Assembly (NCBI GenBank): GCA_020726365.1
Contig: DYSC01000011.1
Span: 1-32,370, forward strand
Direction of reading: 5' to 3'
Length of the DNA stretch: 32,370 bases
Source of the DNA: Porphyromonas sp.
GTDB lineage: Bacteria > Bacteroidota > Bacteroidia > Bacteroidales > Paludibacteraceae
The notes under the pieces were generated by a model that did no database searches, was not told where the DNA came from, and worked only from the letters and a program-made list of their open reading frames with translations. The position numbers and the translations under genes were made by a program. This document shows positions 8,740 to 16,840 of this stretch, in pieces. Numbering within the stretch: the stretch's first letter is position 1; every line of letters starts with the position of its first letter.

Positions 8740-11700
8740 TTAGAATTTACAATTCAGATTAAAACCAAAACTGCTACGTTGTGGAAGCGCTCCATACTCA
8801 TAACCCTGACCATTGTTTATACTGTAAGTAGATTCGGGGTCAACGTTAGGAATACGCGAAAACACAAATAAATTTCGGGCTGTAACCGATATGGCAGCAC
8901 TTCTAAACATTTTCAACTTCTTTACAATGGTTTCCGGAAAATTATACGAAAGAGAAACTTCACGGAGTTTAATGTACGAAGCATCAAAAACATAATGAGA
9001 TAAAATCTGATTATTCGCAATATTGCTCCAATAGTCTTTCGGGTTCACAAATACATCGTTTTGTTTGTATTTCACTGAACCATCTTCGTTATAACCATCG
9101 GCAGTAACGGCATCGGCTTTGTAACCACCGGTTGCTATCCATGCGGCTGTTGTTTTGTTTTGTGCAATTCGTTCTGCTTCCGAATTAGCCCATTCCTCAC
9201 GACCTTCGAGCGTATTTATATGTGCTCCATATTGATAAAGTTTCATGTTGGTCATTGATAGTAAGTTAGCTCCTGATTTAAAATCGAATAACAAACGCAA
9301 CGTGATTCCTTTGTACGATAAAGTATTGGTGAATCCTCCGGTTAATTTGTGCTGTCCGTTTCCTAAAACCGTTTGAACATCAGAGCGTAAAGGCAATCCT
9401 TTTGCATCCACTACTATATTTCCTTCAGTATCGCGTTTAAAATCATATCCTATAATATCGCCATACGAGCCTCCTTCGATGGCTTTGATAAATGAACTTA
9501 TCCACGAGGCTCGGGCAATTTCCTGCTCTTTAGCCATTGGGTGAAGTTTAACTATTCTGTTAAAGTTCTGTGCTCCATTCAGGCGCAAATTCCATTGAAA
9601 ATCTTTGGTTTTTACAGCCGAGAAATCCAAAGCCAATTCCCAGCCTTTGTTATTTATTTCACCGGCATTTATATATGCATATTCATAAGCACTTGCCGAC
9701 GAGATAGGTAATTTCACAATTTCGTCAAAAGTTGTCTGGTTGTAATACGAAGCATCAATCCCCAATTTCCAGTTGAAAAGTTTGAAATCCAGCCCTGCTT
9801 CAAAACCTTTGTTACGCGATGGTTTTAACTCTCTGTTCGGCATAATGGTAGTAGCTTCGGTCGAAAGTATCGTACCATTCATGGTGTAAGGATAGTTTAT
9901 AAACGATTGTGTCAGGTTATAGGGATTTGTATCGCCACCCACTTCGGCATACGAAACACGTACTTTTCCGAATGAAATAAGCTTCGATTTTATTGTCGGC
10001 AAAGCTTCGGTAAGTATAAATGAAGAGGCTATGGATGGATAAAAATAAGAATTGTATTGCACCGGTAGTGTCGACGACCAGTCGTTTCGGGCTGTCAAAT
10101 CGAAATACAAATAGTTTTTAAACCCAATATTGGCAAAAGCATATAAAGAATTAATCTGTTTGCGAGGGTTGTTGAAAAGCACCGTATATTGTGTGTAGTT
10201 ATTAATCGATATACGGTTGCGTTCTACCTGACCTTTTCCCAGGAAGTCTTCGGTACTATTATTAAAAGTCATGACATTACCCCCCAAATTCCCGGAAATA
10301 AACCATGTTTTGTTCAATTGTTTTTTTGCCGACAATAGAAATTCTGAATTCATTTCGGTGGTTTTTGCAATAACACGGCGCAATTCACCCACTTCGGCCA
10401 ATGGTGTACTAAGTGGACTGTAACTGTAATAATCGTAGCTGTATGAATCAATTCCTGTTTTAACTTTCAATTCGAGCCAGTTTGTAATTTCATAATTAGC
10501 CGACATATACCCAAAAATACGATCCTTTTTAGAGTTGTTTTTCATTTCGTACAACGCAAAATAAGGATTAATAATACGGGTTTGCGAATTCCAATACTGG
10601 TAATTGCCAAGGGCATCTACACGCGAGTCTTTCAACCACGATTGGTCAATATTGGCAGGTAATCCGAGCAGGGCAATAGCCGTATTTGCACCTGAATAAC
10701 CCAAATAGGGACGGTTATTTACATTTTCGATGGAATAATTCACTTTGGCATCTAAAGTGAATTTTTTCCACATACGCATAAAACCCCTGAGGTTAAATGT
10801 GTTACGTTGTAAGTTGCTGTTTGGAACAATGTCGGTCATGCGTACATCGGCTGCCGAAAAATGAAAATTAGTCAGCTCATTTCCACCTGAGAATGACAAT
10901 GTGTTTTGTATATTTGAGCCTGTTTTGAAAAATCCTAGCATGTTATTTTTCTTCAATCCATAGTCTCGTAATTTACCATCGAAAGAAATAAACTGCAATT
11001 CAGGATTCAGTTTTTCGCCCCAGCTCCACATATAAGTAGCATCTACAATATCTTTAGGTGGTGAGCCTATTCCTTGTCCGTAAACATTCTGAATATCAGA
11101 ATATTGTCCCATTACTTTGTCGAAAGACATATTAGAATTGAACTCCACGCTGAAATTATTTTTCAGGGCTTTATCCCATTTTTTGGTGGTAATCAATATT
11201 ACTCCATTTCCGGCACGAGAACCATAAAGTGCAGCTGCTGCGGGTCCTTTCAGTACTGAAATGGATTCAATATCATCAGCATTAATCGACGAAATTCCAT
11301 CGCCCATATCCATGCCACCCCATTCCCCGGCATCACCCATATTTGTATTGTCAATGGGTACACCATCAACTACATAAAGCGGCTGATTAGTTCCGGTAAT
11401 TTTTGAATTTCCTCGAATAATTACTTTCGATGAACCGCCAACTCCTGTATTTGCCTGCAAAATATCCACCCCGGCTACTTTTCCTGAAATTGAATTTACG
11501 GCATTGATATTTTTCACTTCAATAATTTCGTTGGAGGATACTTTTGATACGGAATAACCTAAAGCTTTAGCATCACGACTTATACCAAGTGCAGTTACAA
11601 CTACTTCGTCTAACTTCTTTGTATCGGGTAAAAGTGTGATTATTAAAGTGGTATTGGTAGGTTTTATTTTTTGTGAAACATATCCCAAATATGTAATTGT

Positions 11701-12201
11701 TATTTCGGCATTTTCCGGCACTTCCAGATTGAATTTCCCATTAATATCAGAAATTGTTCCTATTCCTGTACCTTTAACAAGCAAACTTGCACCCATCAAA
11801 GGTTCACCGGTTTCATCGTTTATGGTTCCCGAAATTTTGCGTCCTCTGACTGGAACTGATTTTGTTACAATAATGTTTTTTTCATCAATTTTATAGCTCA
11901 ATCCACGGGGAATCAATACTTTATCCAGAATTTGATCCACTGTTAAGTTGTTGACTTCAACACTCACCGCTTTCTTGTCGTTTTCAACCAAATCGCCTCG
12001 AAACGAAAACCTATAACTAGTTTCCTTTTCCATACGATTAAAAAAATCGGTCAAGGATGTTGAATTTACTGAAAAAGTAAATTTGTTTTGTTGGGCATAA
12101 CTAAAATTCTGAAAACCTATTAAAAATATTAGTAAGCTCAGTAATTTTACTTTTATAAAGAGTTGCATTGTGATTTTGTGATTTTCTCGTTCCTGTATCA
12201 T
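8740..12201 (-). CDS. SusC/RagA-family TonB-dependent transporter with STN signalling domain
   Basis: A 1153-residue outer membrane TonB-dependent transporter for oligosaccharides. Order: signal peptide within the first ~36 residues, an STN domain at about 40-113, a carboxypeptidase-regulatory-like domain at about 122-198 (GTINDETGEPLMGASLLVKGTG), TonB-box-like LDEVVVTALG, a plug with the SusC-typical LYVVDGVPIDN, and the barrel to a C-terminal FNLNCKF ending in an aromatic residue. The STN domain is the usual partner of FecR-type anti-sigma factors, and sigma and FecR genes lie directly upstream. An inner ATG at codon 12 (MQLFIK) may be the true start because it begins the signal peptide; the first ATG lies three bases after the fecR stop. 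Confidence 0.95.
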   Translation of the reverse strand: MIQERENHKITMQLFIKVKLLSLLIFLIGFQNFSYAQQNKFTFSVNSTSLTDFFNRMEKETSYRFSFRGDLVENDKKAVSVEVNNLTVDQILDKVLIPRGLSYKIDEKNIIVTKSVPVRGRKISGTINDETGEPLMGASLLVKGTGIGTISDINGKFNLEVPENAEITITYLGYVSQKIKPTNTTLIITLLPDTKKLDEVVVTALGISRDAKALGYSVSKVSSNEIIEVKNINAVNSISGKVAGVDILQANTGVGGSSKVIIRGNSKITGTNQPLYVVDGVPIDNTNMGDAGEWGGMDMGDGISSINADDIESISVLKGPAAAALYGSRAGNGVILITTKKWDKALKNNFSVEFNSNMSFDKVMGQYSDIQNVYGQGIGSPPKDIVDATYMWSWGEKLNPELQFISFDGKLRDYGLKKNNMLGFFKTGSNIQNTLSFSGGNELTNFHFSAADVRMTDIVPNSNLQRNTFNLRGFMRMWKKFTLDAKVNYSIENVNNRPYLGYSGANTAIALLGLPANIDQSWLKDSRVDALGNYQYWNSQTRIINPYFALYEMKNNSKKDRIFGYMSANYEITNWLELKVKTGIDSYSYDYYSYSPLSTPLAEVGELRRVIAKTTEMNSEFLLSAKKQLNKTWFISGNLGGNVMTFNNSTEDFLGKGQVERNRISINNYTQYTVLFNNPRKQINSLYAFANIGFKNYLYFDLTARNDWSSTLPVQYNSYFYPSIASSFILTEALPTIKSKLISFGKVRVSYAEVGGDTNPYNLTQSFINYPYTMNGTILSTEATTIMPNRELKPSRNKGFEAGLDFKLFNWKLGIDASYYNQTTFDEIVKLPISSASAYEYAYINAGEINNKGWELALDFSAVKTKDFQWNLRLNGAQNFNRIVKLHPMAKEQEIARASWISSFIKAIEGGSYGDIIGYDFKRDTEGNIVVDAKGLPLRSDVQTVLGNGQHKLTGGFTNTLSYKGITLRLLFDFKSGANLLSMTNMKLYQYGAHINTLEGREEWANSEAERIAQNKTTAAWIATGGYKADAVTADGYNEDGSVKYKQNDVFVNPKDYWSNIANNQILSHYVFDASYIKLREVSLSYNFPETIVKKLKMFRSAAISVTARNLFVFSRIPNVDPESTYSINNGQGYEYGALPQRSSFGFNLNCKF

Positions 12202-12204
12202 AGC

Positions 12205-13215
12205 TTATTTTTTAACAGAAATAGCAATGTTATTTTTCTCTATTGTATATTTTATGGGATAGTGTACCGCTAATATTTCAAGCACTTTTTGAATATTATT
12301 ATTTTCGAAACTTCCATTAAATGTCTCATTTTCTATGCTTTCAATTCTACTCGAACTGATATTCACCCCGTAAAACCGTTCAAGCTTATTTAAAACATTT
12401 TTAAATGCTTCGTTTCTGAAAACCAACTCGTTGCGCATCCAGGCAGTTTCAAAATCTGCATTGGTCTGAGTTACTGTTATTTCGTTCAATTTTACATTGT
12501 ATCCATATTTTTCGTTGGGTTCAAGCATAACTTCACCCGTGTTGCCATGTGTTTTCGACACCTTAACCTTGCCTGTCAACAATACAACTTCCACGGTCTG
12601 ATCCTGGACATAACTCATTACATTAAAAGTCGTTCCGAGCACTTCTACAGCATGCGTTTTTGTGTTTACTATAAACTTCTTTCCATTCATTTTCGGCACG
12701 TCAAAATAAGCTTCACCTTCCAGATTTACATTTCGGGAGTCTTCTGAAAAGCTCTCGGGATAAGACAATGTTGATGCAGCATTGAGTTTCACTATGGAGC
12801 CATCAGGTAATGTAATTGTTGCTTTTTCACCTGCTTTGGTACTTACAGTCAACATATTTACAACTATATCATTTCTACTTAAACCCTTGTACAACTGAAT
12901 ACTACCAAGTCCAACGATAAACAAAACAACAGCAGCAGCATATTTAAACCAACTTAATTTTAGGAGTGTTATTGATTTCTTTGAAGAACTTTTACATTGT
13001 TCATCGATCAATACTTTCATCGAAGATTGTTCATTGCTGAACTCGTTTGGCTTAGCATCATATTCGTTCCACAATTCTTCTAAAGCCAGAAGAATTGATT
13101 CGTCAGTTTCATTTAACAACTTTTCTTTAAGTTCTGTTGCCTTACTTTCATTATAGTCTCTCGAAAGTAGTTTTACCAAAACCTCTTTGACCGGATAAAT
13201 CATATCATTTTTCAT
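12205..13215 (-). CDS. FecR-family anti-sigma factor
   Basis: An inner membrane regulator of about 336 residues that holds the ECF sigma factor until the SusC-type transporter senses substrate. It has a cytoplasmic N-terminus of ~88 residues, one membrane segment at about 91-109, a FecR domain (KAGEKATITLPDGSIVKLNAAS, then EGEAYFDV and VLGTTFNV), and a C-terminal DUF4974/STN-like domain (FRNEAFKNVLNKLERFYGV). I start it at the ATG at 13213-13215; extension to 13248 would need a TTG codon. It lies 45 bases after the sigma gene and 3 bases before susC. By analogy with studied Bacteroides loci, the periplasmic part contacts the STN domain of SusC. Confidence 0.93.
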   Translation of the reverse strand: MKNDMIYPVKEVLVKLLSRDYNESKATELKEKLLNETDESILLALEELWNEYDAKPNEFSNEQSSMKVLIDEQCKSSSKKSITLLKLSWFKYAAAVVLFIVGLGSIQLYKGLSRNDIVVNMLTVSTKAGEKATITLPDGSIVKLNAASTLSYPESFSEDSRNVNLEGEAYFDVPKMNGKKFIVNTKTHAVEVLGTTFNVMSYVQDQTVEVVLLTGKVKVSKTHGNTGEVMLEPNEKYGYNVKLNEITVTQTNADFETAWMRNELVFRNEAFKNVLNKLERFYGVNISSSRIESIENETFNGSFENNNIQKVLEILAVHYPIKYTIEKNNIAISVKK

Positions 13216-13260
13216 TTTTACCTGTTTTTTACCTGTTTTTCTTACCAAACTAATTATGTA

Positions 13261-13800
13261 TCAATTTCTTTGAAATTCAATTTTTAAAGCTTTGATTGTA
13301 AGGGACAATTGATTTTTAACTGTACGTTCACTTATCGAAAGTTTTTCGGCAATTTGTTGGGTTGTGAGTCCTTTTTCTTTGTATAAATCAAAAATTTCTA
13401 GCTGACGTGGAAGCAAAACCTTTTTTGCTAAACTTATTTTGAGATTAAAATGCTCCAAATCTATCTTTTTATTCATTTCATTATCCGATAATTCAAGAGC
13501 ATTACTGAATTGCATATAATCTTCAAAATGTTTGTTGCCGGTTGAATTCCTAATTTCGTCGAGCAATTTATTTTTTGCTATAGTGAATATATAGGATTGA
13601 ATGGAGTTGTTTTCGTTGAGTGTTTCACGATTTGTCCATATCTTCACAAAGGTATCTTGTACAATTTCTTGCGTAACCACCTGTGAGCGTGTTAGTTTAT
13701 AGACAAAGCCGAATAGTTTTGAGAAATATCGATGATATAATATTGTAAAATCAGAATAAGATCCCGCTTTTATACCTTTGATTAAAGTATTATCTTCCAT
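13261..13800 (-). CDS. ECF (sigma-70 family) RNA polymerase sigma factor
   Basis: A 179-residue ECF sigma factor, normal length. Region 2 spans about residues 20-85 (LYHRYFSKLFGFVYKLT, then VQDTFVKIW and the SYIFTIAKNKLLDEIR helix). Region 4 spans about 120-172, with a helix-turn-helix at LTTQQIAEKLSISERTVKNQLS. It is the first gene of the glycan operon and faces FecR and the STN-bearing SusC, so it most likely drives transcription of this locus in response to the imported glycan. No convincing housekeeping promoter was found in 13801-13930. Confidence 0.95.
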   Translation of the reverse strand: MEDNTLIKGIKAGSYSDFTILYHRYFSKLFGFVYKLTRSQVVTQEIVQDTFVKIWTNRETLNENNSIQSYIFTIAKNKLLDEIRNSTGNKHFEDYMQFSNALELSDNEMNKKIDLEHFNLKISLAKKVLLPRQLEIFDLYKEKGLTTQQIAEKLSISERTVKNQLSLTIKALKIEFQRN

Positions 13801-13885
13801 TTTTTCGTGTGTAACTCTTTCAGTTTGAATATAGAATATTCTGTAATTATACGCTCATTACAACTGTTTTTCACGCTTGATTTAT

Positions 13886-13903
13886 ATGTTTAAAAACATG
13901 TTT
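13886..13903. promoter_or_regulatory. Palindromic site upstream of the ECF sigma gene
   Basis: atgtttaaaaacat followed by an overlapping perfect palindrome aaacatgttt, about 85-105 bases before the sigma factor start. This is the only clear dyad in the spacer between the glycan operon and the lpxH-like remnant. It could be an operator or chance structure in AT-rich DNA. Confidence 0.25.
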
Positions 13904-14029
13904 ACTTTAAGTTTTATTATTCTGATGTGAATTTCAAATTTATTTCCGTTATTATTATTTACCCTACCTATTTCCTAATCGTAAATATGCATGAACGTAA
14001 TAATTTAAATTTTTGTATGAGTTTACTAT

Positions 14030-14223
14030 GTAAAACACCAGTGAGGTATTGTAGAACTGAATTGCGCCCCGATATCGACTTTTTTGTGTACGGACACCGC
14101 CATGTAGCGCTCGACATGCAGTTAAAAAACAAAAGCCGCGTTGTTATCCTCGGCGACTTTGTTTCAATATTTTCGTACGGAGTTTTCGATGGCGAAAACT
14201 TTTGGTTGGAATATGTACAATAA
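14030..14223 (+). pseudogene. 3' remnant of an lpxH-like UDP-2,3-diacylglucosamine diphosphatase gene
   Basis: The frame ending in TAA at 14221-14223 encodes RPDIDFFVYGHRHVALDM followed by SRVVILGDFVSIFSYGVFDGENFWLEYVQ. This matches the last ~55 residues of LpxH-type metallophosphoesterases, including the GHRH metal motif. These enzymes (~240-260 residues) release lipid X in lipid A synthesis. Upstream of about 14030 the frame runs into AT-rich spacer, and no further LpxH sequence (such as the N-terminal DxH motif) is seen. An open frame from an ATG at 13927 would give 98 residues, but its first ~35 are not LpxH-like. The stop lies two bases from the convergent trpA stop. It is most likely a truncated gene left by rearrangement at the edge of the glycan locus; a short translated product cannot be excluded. 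Confidence 0.72.
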
Positions 14224-14225
14224 GC

Positions 14226-14996
14226 CTATTCCTCTAATTTCTTCAACAACAATTCCACTCCTTTGTCCACATCCTTAGTTTCCTGAAGCGCTTTGATAAA
14301 AGCCGAACCAATAATTGCGCCCGACGAATAGCGGTTTACCATATCGCGTGTCGATTTATTGGAAATACCGAAACCAATAAGGCGCGGATTTTTCAGATTC
14401 ATGGCATTGATGCGGTTGAAATACTCCACTTTATTATCGAACGAACTCTGCGTGCCTGTAACCGCTGCCGACGAAACCATATAGATAAATCCGTTGGTGT
14501 GGCTGTCAATTTCACGAATGCGGGCTTCGGAAGTTTCGGGTGTAATCAGGAAAATAAATTCCAAACCAAACTCCTCAGCAATTTCTTTGTATTCAGCTAA
14601 AAAATCGGACATAGGCAAGTCAGGAATAATCATTCCATCCACTCCTACCCGACTACATTCTTCACAAAAAGCTTTAAACCCGAATTGCATAATCGGATTC
14701 AGATAACCCATCATAACCAATGGAATGTGAATATGCTCGCGAACATCAGTAAGTTGTTCAAACAGTTTGCGAATGCTCATGCCATTTTGCAATGCCTGCT
14801 GACTGCTATTTTGAATAACGATACCATCAGCCATCGGGTCGGAAAAAGGCACACCAATTTCCACCAAATCCACACCATTTTCATGCAAACACTTCAATGT
14901 AGGCACGGTATCGTCCAATTTTGGAAAACCCGCTGTAAAATAAACCGAAAGGATATTTTCCTTCTTGCGGTCGAATAAAAGATTAATTCTGTTCAT
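14226..14996 (-). CDS. trpA: Tryptophan synthase alpha subunit
   Basis: A 256-residue TIM barrel that cleaves indole-3-glycerol phosphate to indole and glyceraldehyde 3-phosphate, passing indole to TrpB. Catalytic Glu46 lies in VEIGVPFSDPMADG and Asp57 is in the same motif; MGYLNPIMQFG, GMIIPDLP and FGISNKSTRDM are family-typical. Length is slightly short of enteric TrpA but normal for Bacteroidota. It is the last gene of the trp operon, 81 bases after trpF across a spacer with a small repeat. No intrinsic terminator was seen after its TAG stop, which abuts the lpxH-like remnant. Confidence 0.97.
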   Translation of the reverse strand: MNRINLLFDRKKENILSVYFTAGFPKLDDTVPTLKCLHENGVDLVEIGVPFSDPMADGIVIQNSSQQALQNGMSIRKLFEQLTDVREHIHIPLVMMGYLNPIMQFGFKAFCEECSRVGVDGMIIPDLPMSDFLAEYKEIAEEFGLEFIFLITPETSEARIREIDSHTNGFIYMVSSAAVTGTQSSFDNKVEYFNRINAMNLKNPRLIGFGISNKSTRDMVNRYSSGAIIGSAFIKALQETKDVDKGVELLLKKLEE

Positions 14997-15006
14997 TTTT
15001 TATGTT

Positions 15007-15039
15007 GACGACAGACTACAGACAACAGTCTACAGTCAA
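15007..15039. repeat. Short intergenic repeat with CTACAGAC/GTCTACAG inverted units
   Basis: The trpF-trpA spacer carries gacgacagactacagacaac and then agtctacagtc, alternating inverted and direct copies of an 8-base unit. It resembles dispersed intergenic repeats of Bacteroidota genomes, but only one copy lies in this window. Confidence 0.45.
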
Positions 15040-15077
15040 TTGTTTTTTCCATTAAATAACGCCTGAAAGGCAAATAA

Positions 15078-15764
15078 CTAGTCCCTTAATTGCTTAAGAA
15101 ACACATGAAGCACCTCCACATTCTTCAACCCCGGACTCACTTCAAATTTACTGTTTAAATCGATTCCGGCAAATTTTGGATGTTCTATTTTCAAAATAGC
15201 CTCTGCATCGTCGGCAGCAATGCCACCACTCAGTATAAATGGCGTTTCACCCCTATATTCATTTAAAATACTCCAATCGAATTTAACGCCTGAGCCACCG
15301 TAAGATTCCGTTTTGGTGTCGAACAAAAAATAATCGCAAGCACCTTCGTAAGTTTTTGTTACTTTAAAATTCGACACATCAGCTATCGGAAATGCCTTTA
15401 AAACTAATAAGCCTGCATCTTTTAATTTGCGACAAATATCAATATTTTCACTGCCGTGAAGTTGCACTCCATCGAGATTATATTTAAAAACAATGGTCAA
15501 AATATTTTCCAACTCCTCATTTACAAATACACCAATTTTTTTAATCGTTTTTGGCAACGAATTTAATGTATCAACATCCAATGGTTCAGTATAACGCTGC
15601 GATTTTGGATAAAAGATAAAACCCATAAAATCAAGCTTTAAATCAGCAATAGCCTGAATATTAGAAGAGTATTTCATACCGCAAATTTTGATAAGCCCCC
15701 TAAATCCCCCCAAAGGGGGACTTGTTAAGTTAGTCCTTTCTATATTATCTTCTTGCATTTCCAT
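15078..15764 (-). CDS. trpF: Phosphoribosylanthranilate isomerase
   Basis: A 228-residue enzyme converting phosphoribosylanthranilate to CdRP, the step before TrpC. Cys28 in IKICGMK is the expected general base and Asp149 in FLFDTKTES the general acid; QLHGSE, LSGGIAADDA and GIDLNSKFEVSPGLKN are family motifs. The first ~23 residues (MEMQEDNIERTNL, then TSPPLGGFRG) are not part of the enzyme family. The TSPPLGGFRG part is encoded by one arm of a GC-rich inverted repeat (15694-15722), and the core enzyme begins immediately after it. The ATG at 15762-15764 lies in the loop between the two arms, 20 bases after the trpC stop. Confidence 0.95.
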   Translation of the reverse strand: MEMQEDNIERTNLTSPPLGGFRGLIKICGMKYSSNIQAIADLKLDFMGFIFYPKSQRYTEPLDVDTLNSLPKTIKKIGVFVNEELENILTIVFKYNLDGVQLHGSENIDICRKLKDAGLLVLKAFPIADVSNFKVTKTYEGACDYFLFDTKTESYGGSGVKFDWSILNEYRGETPFILSGGIAADDAEAILKIEHPKFAGIDLNSKFEVSPGLKNVEVLHVFLKQLRD

Positions 15765-15819
15765 ATAAAATCTATAAATTGCACTATTTAAAGTCCCCCT
15801 TCGGGGGATTTAGGGGGCT
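15694..15819. repeat. GC-rich inverted-repeat pair bracketing the trpF start (element 1)
   Basis: Arms at 15694-15722 and 15792-15819 are near-perfect reverse complements (one extra base plus a small central change) separated by 69 bases that hold the trpC stop and the trpF ATG. Each arm also contains a small C5/G5 hairpin. The right arm encodes the last residues of TrpC (SPLNPPKGD) and the left arm the TrpF N-terminal tag (SPPLGGFRG). In RNA the arms could form a stem of about 28 pairs with the trpF start in the loop. Related pairs lie at trpG and trpB. Confidence 0.85.
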
Positions 15820-16584
15820 TATAAATCGTTTCAATGCCTCCGCCGGATTTTCCTCTTTCATAAAATTCTCACCCATCAGGAAGCCTCTATAACCCACTTT
15901 GCGAAGCTCTTTTACTGTTTCTACTTTCGAAATGCCGCTTTCGCTCACTTTTACAAACTTATCGGGAATCAATGCCGCCAAATCAAACGAAGTCTGAATA
16001 CTTTGCTCAAAAGTTTTTAGGTTGCGATTATTTACGCCCAACATATCCACATGGTCGTTGGCATGACCGAGTTCTTCGGCGTTATGCACTTCGAGTAATA
16101 CTTCCAAACCAAGTTTATGGGCTTTTTCAGCCAATTCCAATGTTTGTTCCACTGTCAATGCCGCCGCAATCAACAATATAACATCAGCTCCCACTGCTTT
16201 CGCTTCATAAAGTTGATATTCGTCAATCACAAAATCTTTGCGCAACACCGGACAAGTAATAAACTGACGGGCAGCTATCAAATCCATCGGCGTACCGCCA
16301 AAATATTCTTCATCCGTCAAAATAGAAATTCCCGAAGCACCCGCAGCACTGTACCCTGAAGTTACATCCACCACATCAGCATCCTCATTTATCCACCCTA
16401 ACGAAGGCGATTTGCGCTTAAATTCCGAAATGATTCCTGAATCCGAATTCAGCAAACTTTGCTTCATTGATAAGCATTTACGCCCAAAAGCCGGAGTTTT
16501 TTCCAATGCCGAAATAGATGTTGTCAGTTTACGTGAAGCAACTTCTACTTTTTTATTGGCTATTATTTTATCTAAAATTGTCAT
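15784..16584 (-). CDS. trpC: Indole-3-glycerol phosphate synthase
   Basis: A 266-residue TIM barrel that closes CdRP to indole-3-glycerol phosphate. Motifs include SEFKRKSPSLGWI (catalytic Lys region), LRKDFVIDEYQLYEAKAVGAD, LLEVHNAEE, GVNNRNLKTF, KVSESGI and GFLMGENFM. It stands alone and is not fused to TrpF. The C-terminal ISPLNPPKGDFK comes from the right arm of repeat element 1 and replaces whatever tail the gene once had. The start codon lies inside the end of the small upstream ORF (17-base overlap), suggesting translational coupling if that ORF is real. Confidence 0.97.
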   Translation of the reverse strand: MTILDKIIANKKVEVASRKLTTSISALEKTPAFGRKCLSMKQSLLNSDSGIISEFKRKSPSLGWINEDADVVDVTSGYSAAGASGISILTDEEYFGGTPMDLIAARQFITCPVLRKDFVIDEYQLYEAKAVGADVILLIAAALTVEQTLELAEKAHKLGLEVLLEVHNAEELGHANDHVDMLGVNNRNLKTFEQSIQTSFDLAALIPDKFVKVSESGISKVETVKELRKVGYRGFLMGENFMKEENPAEALKRFISPLNPPKGDFK

Positions 16585-16834
16585 TACTATATTTTTCTTT
16601 TATATCAGAAACAGGATATAAATCATCTTCATTTTCTAAAAATTGATATGATTTTGACTTGGAAGTAAGTTGTTGAATTCCTTTTTGTAAAATACTCTCT
16701 TCGTGCTTTTCTTGAATTGCCATTCTATCCGTAACTCTGTTCATAGTATATAATTTTATAACTGGTAATAAATATGAGTTGATATAGCCAAATATAATAT
16801 TTATAAGTAGCGGAATCGACAGTATAAATATCAC
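16568..16834 (-). CDS. Small putative membrane protein between trpD and trpC
   Basis: An 88-codon open frame filling the trpD-trpC gap. It begins with GTG six bases after the trpD stop, carries a hydrophobic first ~28 residues (IFILSIPLLINIIFGYI) and then a charged tail, and overlaps the trpC start by 17 bases. I recognise no family. An internal ATG at 16744 would give a soluble 58-residue product without the hydrophobic part. The tight fit between two genes and the protein-like composition favour a real gene, but the weak start and lack of homology leave it doubtful. It could be the remnant of a larger membrane protein gene. Confidence 0.4.
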   Translation of the reverse strand: MIFILSIPLLINIIFGYINSYLLPVIKLYTMNRVTDRMAIQEKHEESILQKGIQQLTSKSKSYQFLENEDDLYPVSDIKEKYSNDNFR

Positions 16835-16840
16835 TTTCCG

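Noticed and set aside
13216-13248. FecR start at 13248
   Set aside because: The codon is TTG and the extra 11 residues are not family-like; the ATG at 13213-13215 is preferred.
13927-14223. A complete novel 98-residue gene
   Set aside because: Only the last ~55-60 residues look like protein, and these match the end of LpxH; the first part is AT-rich spacer translation, so it is called a remnant.
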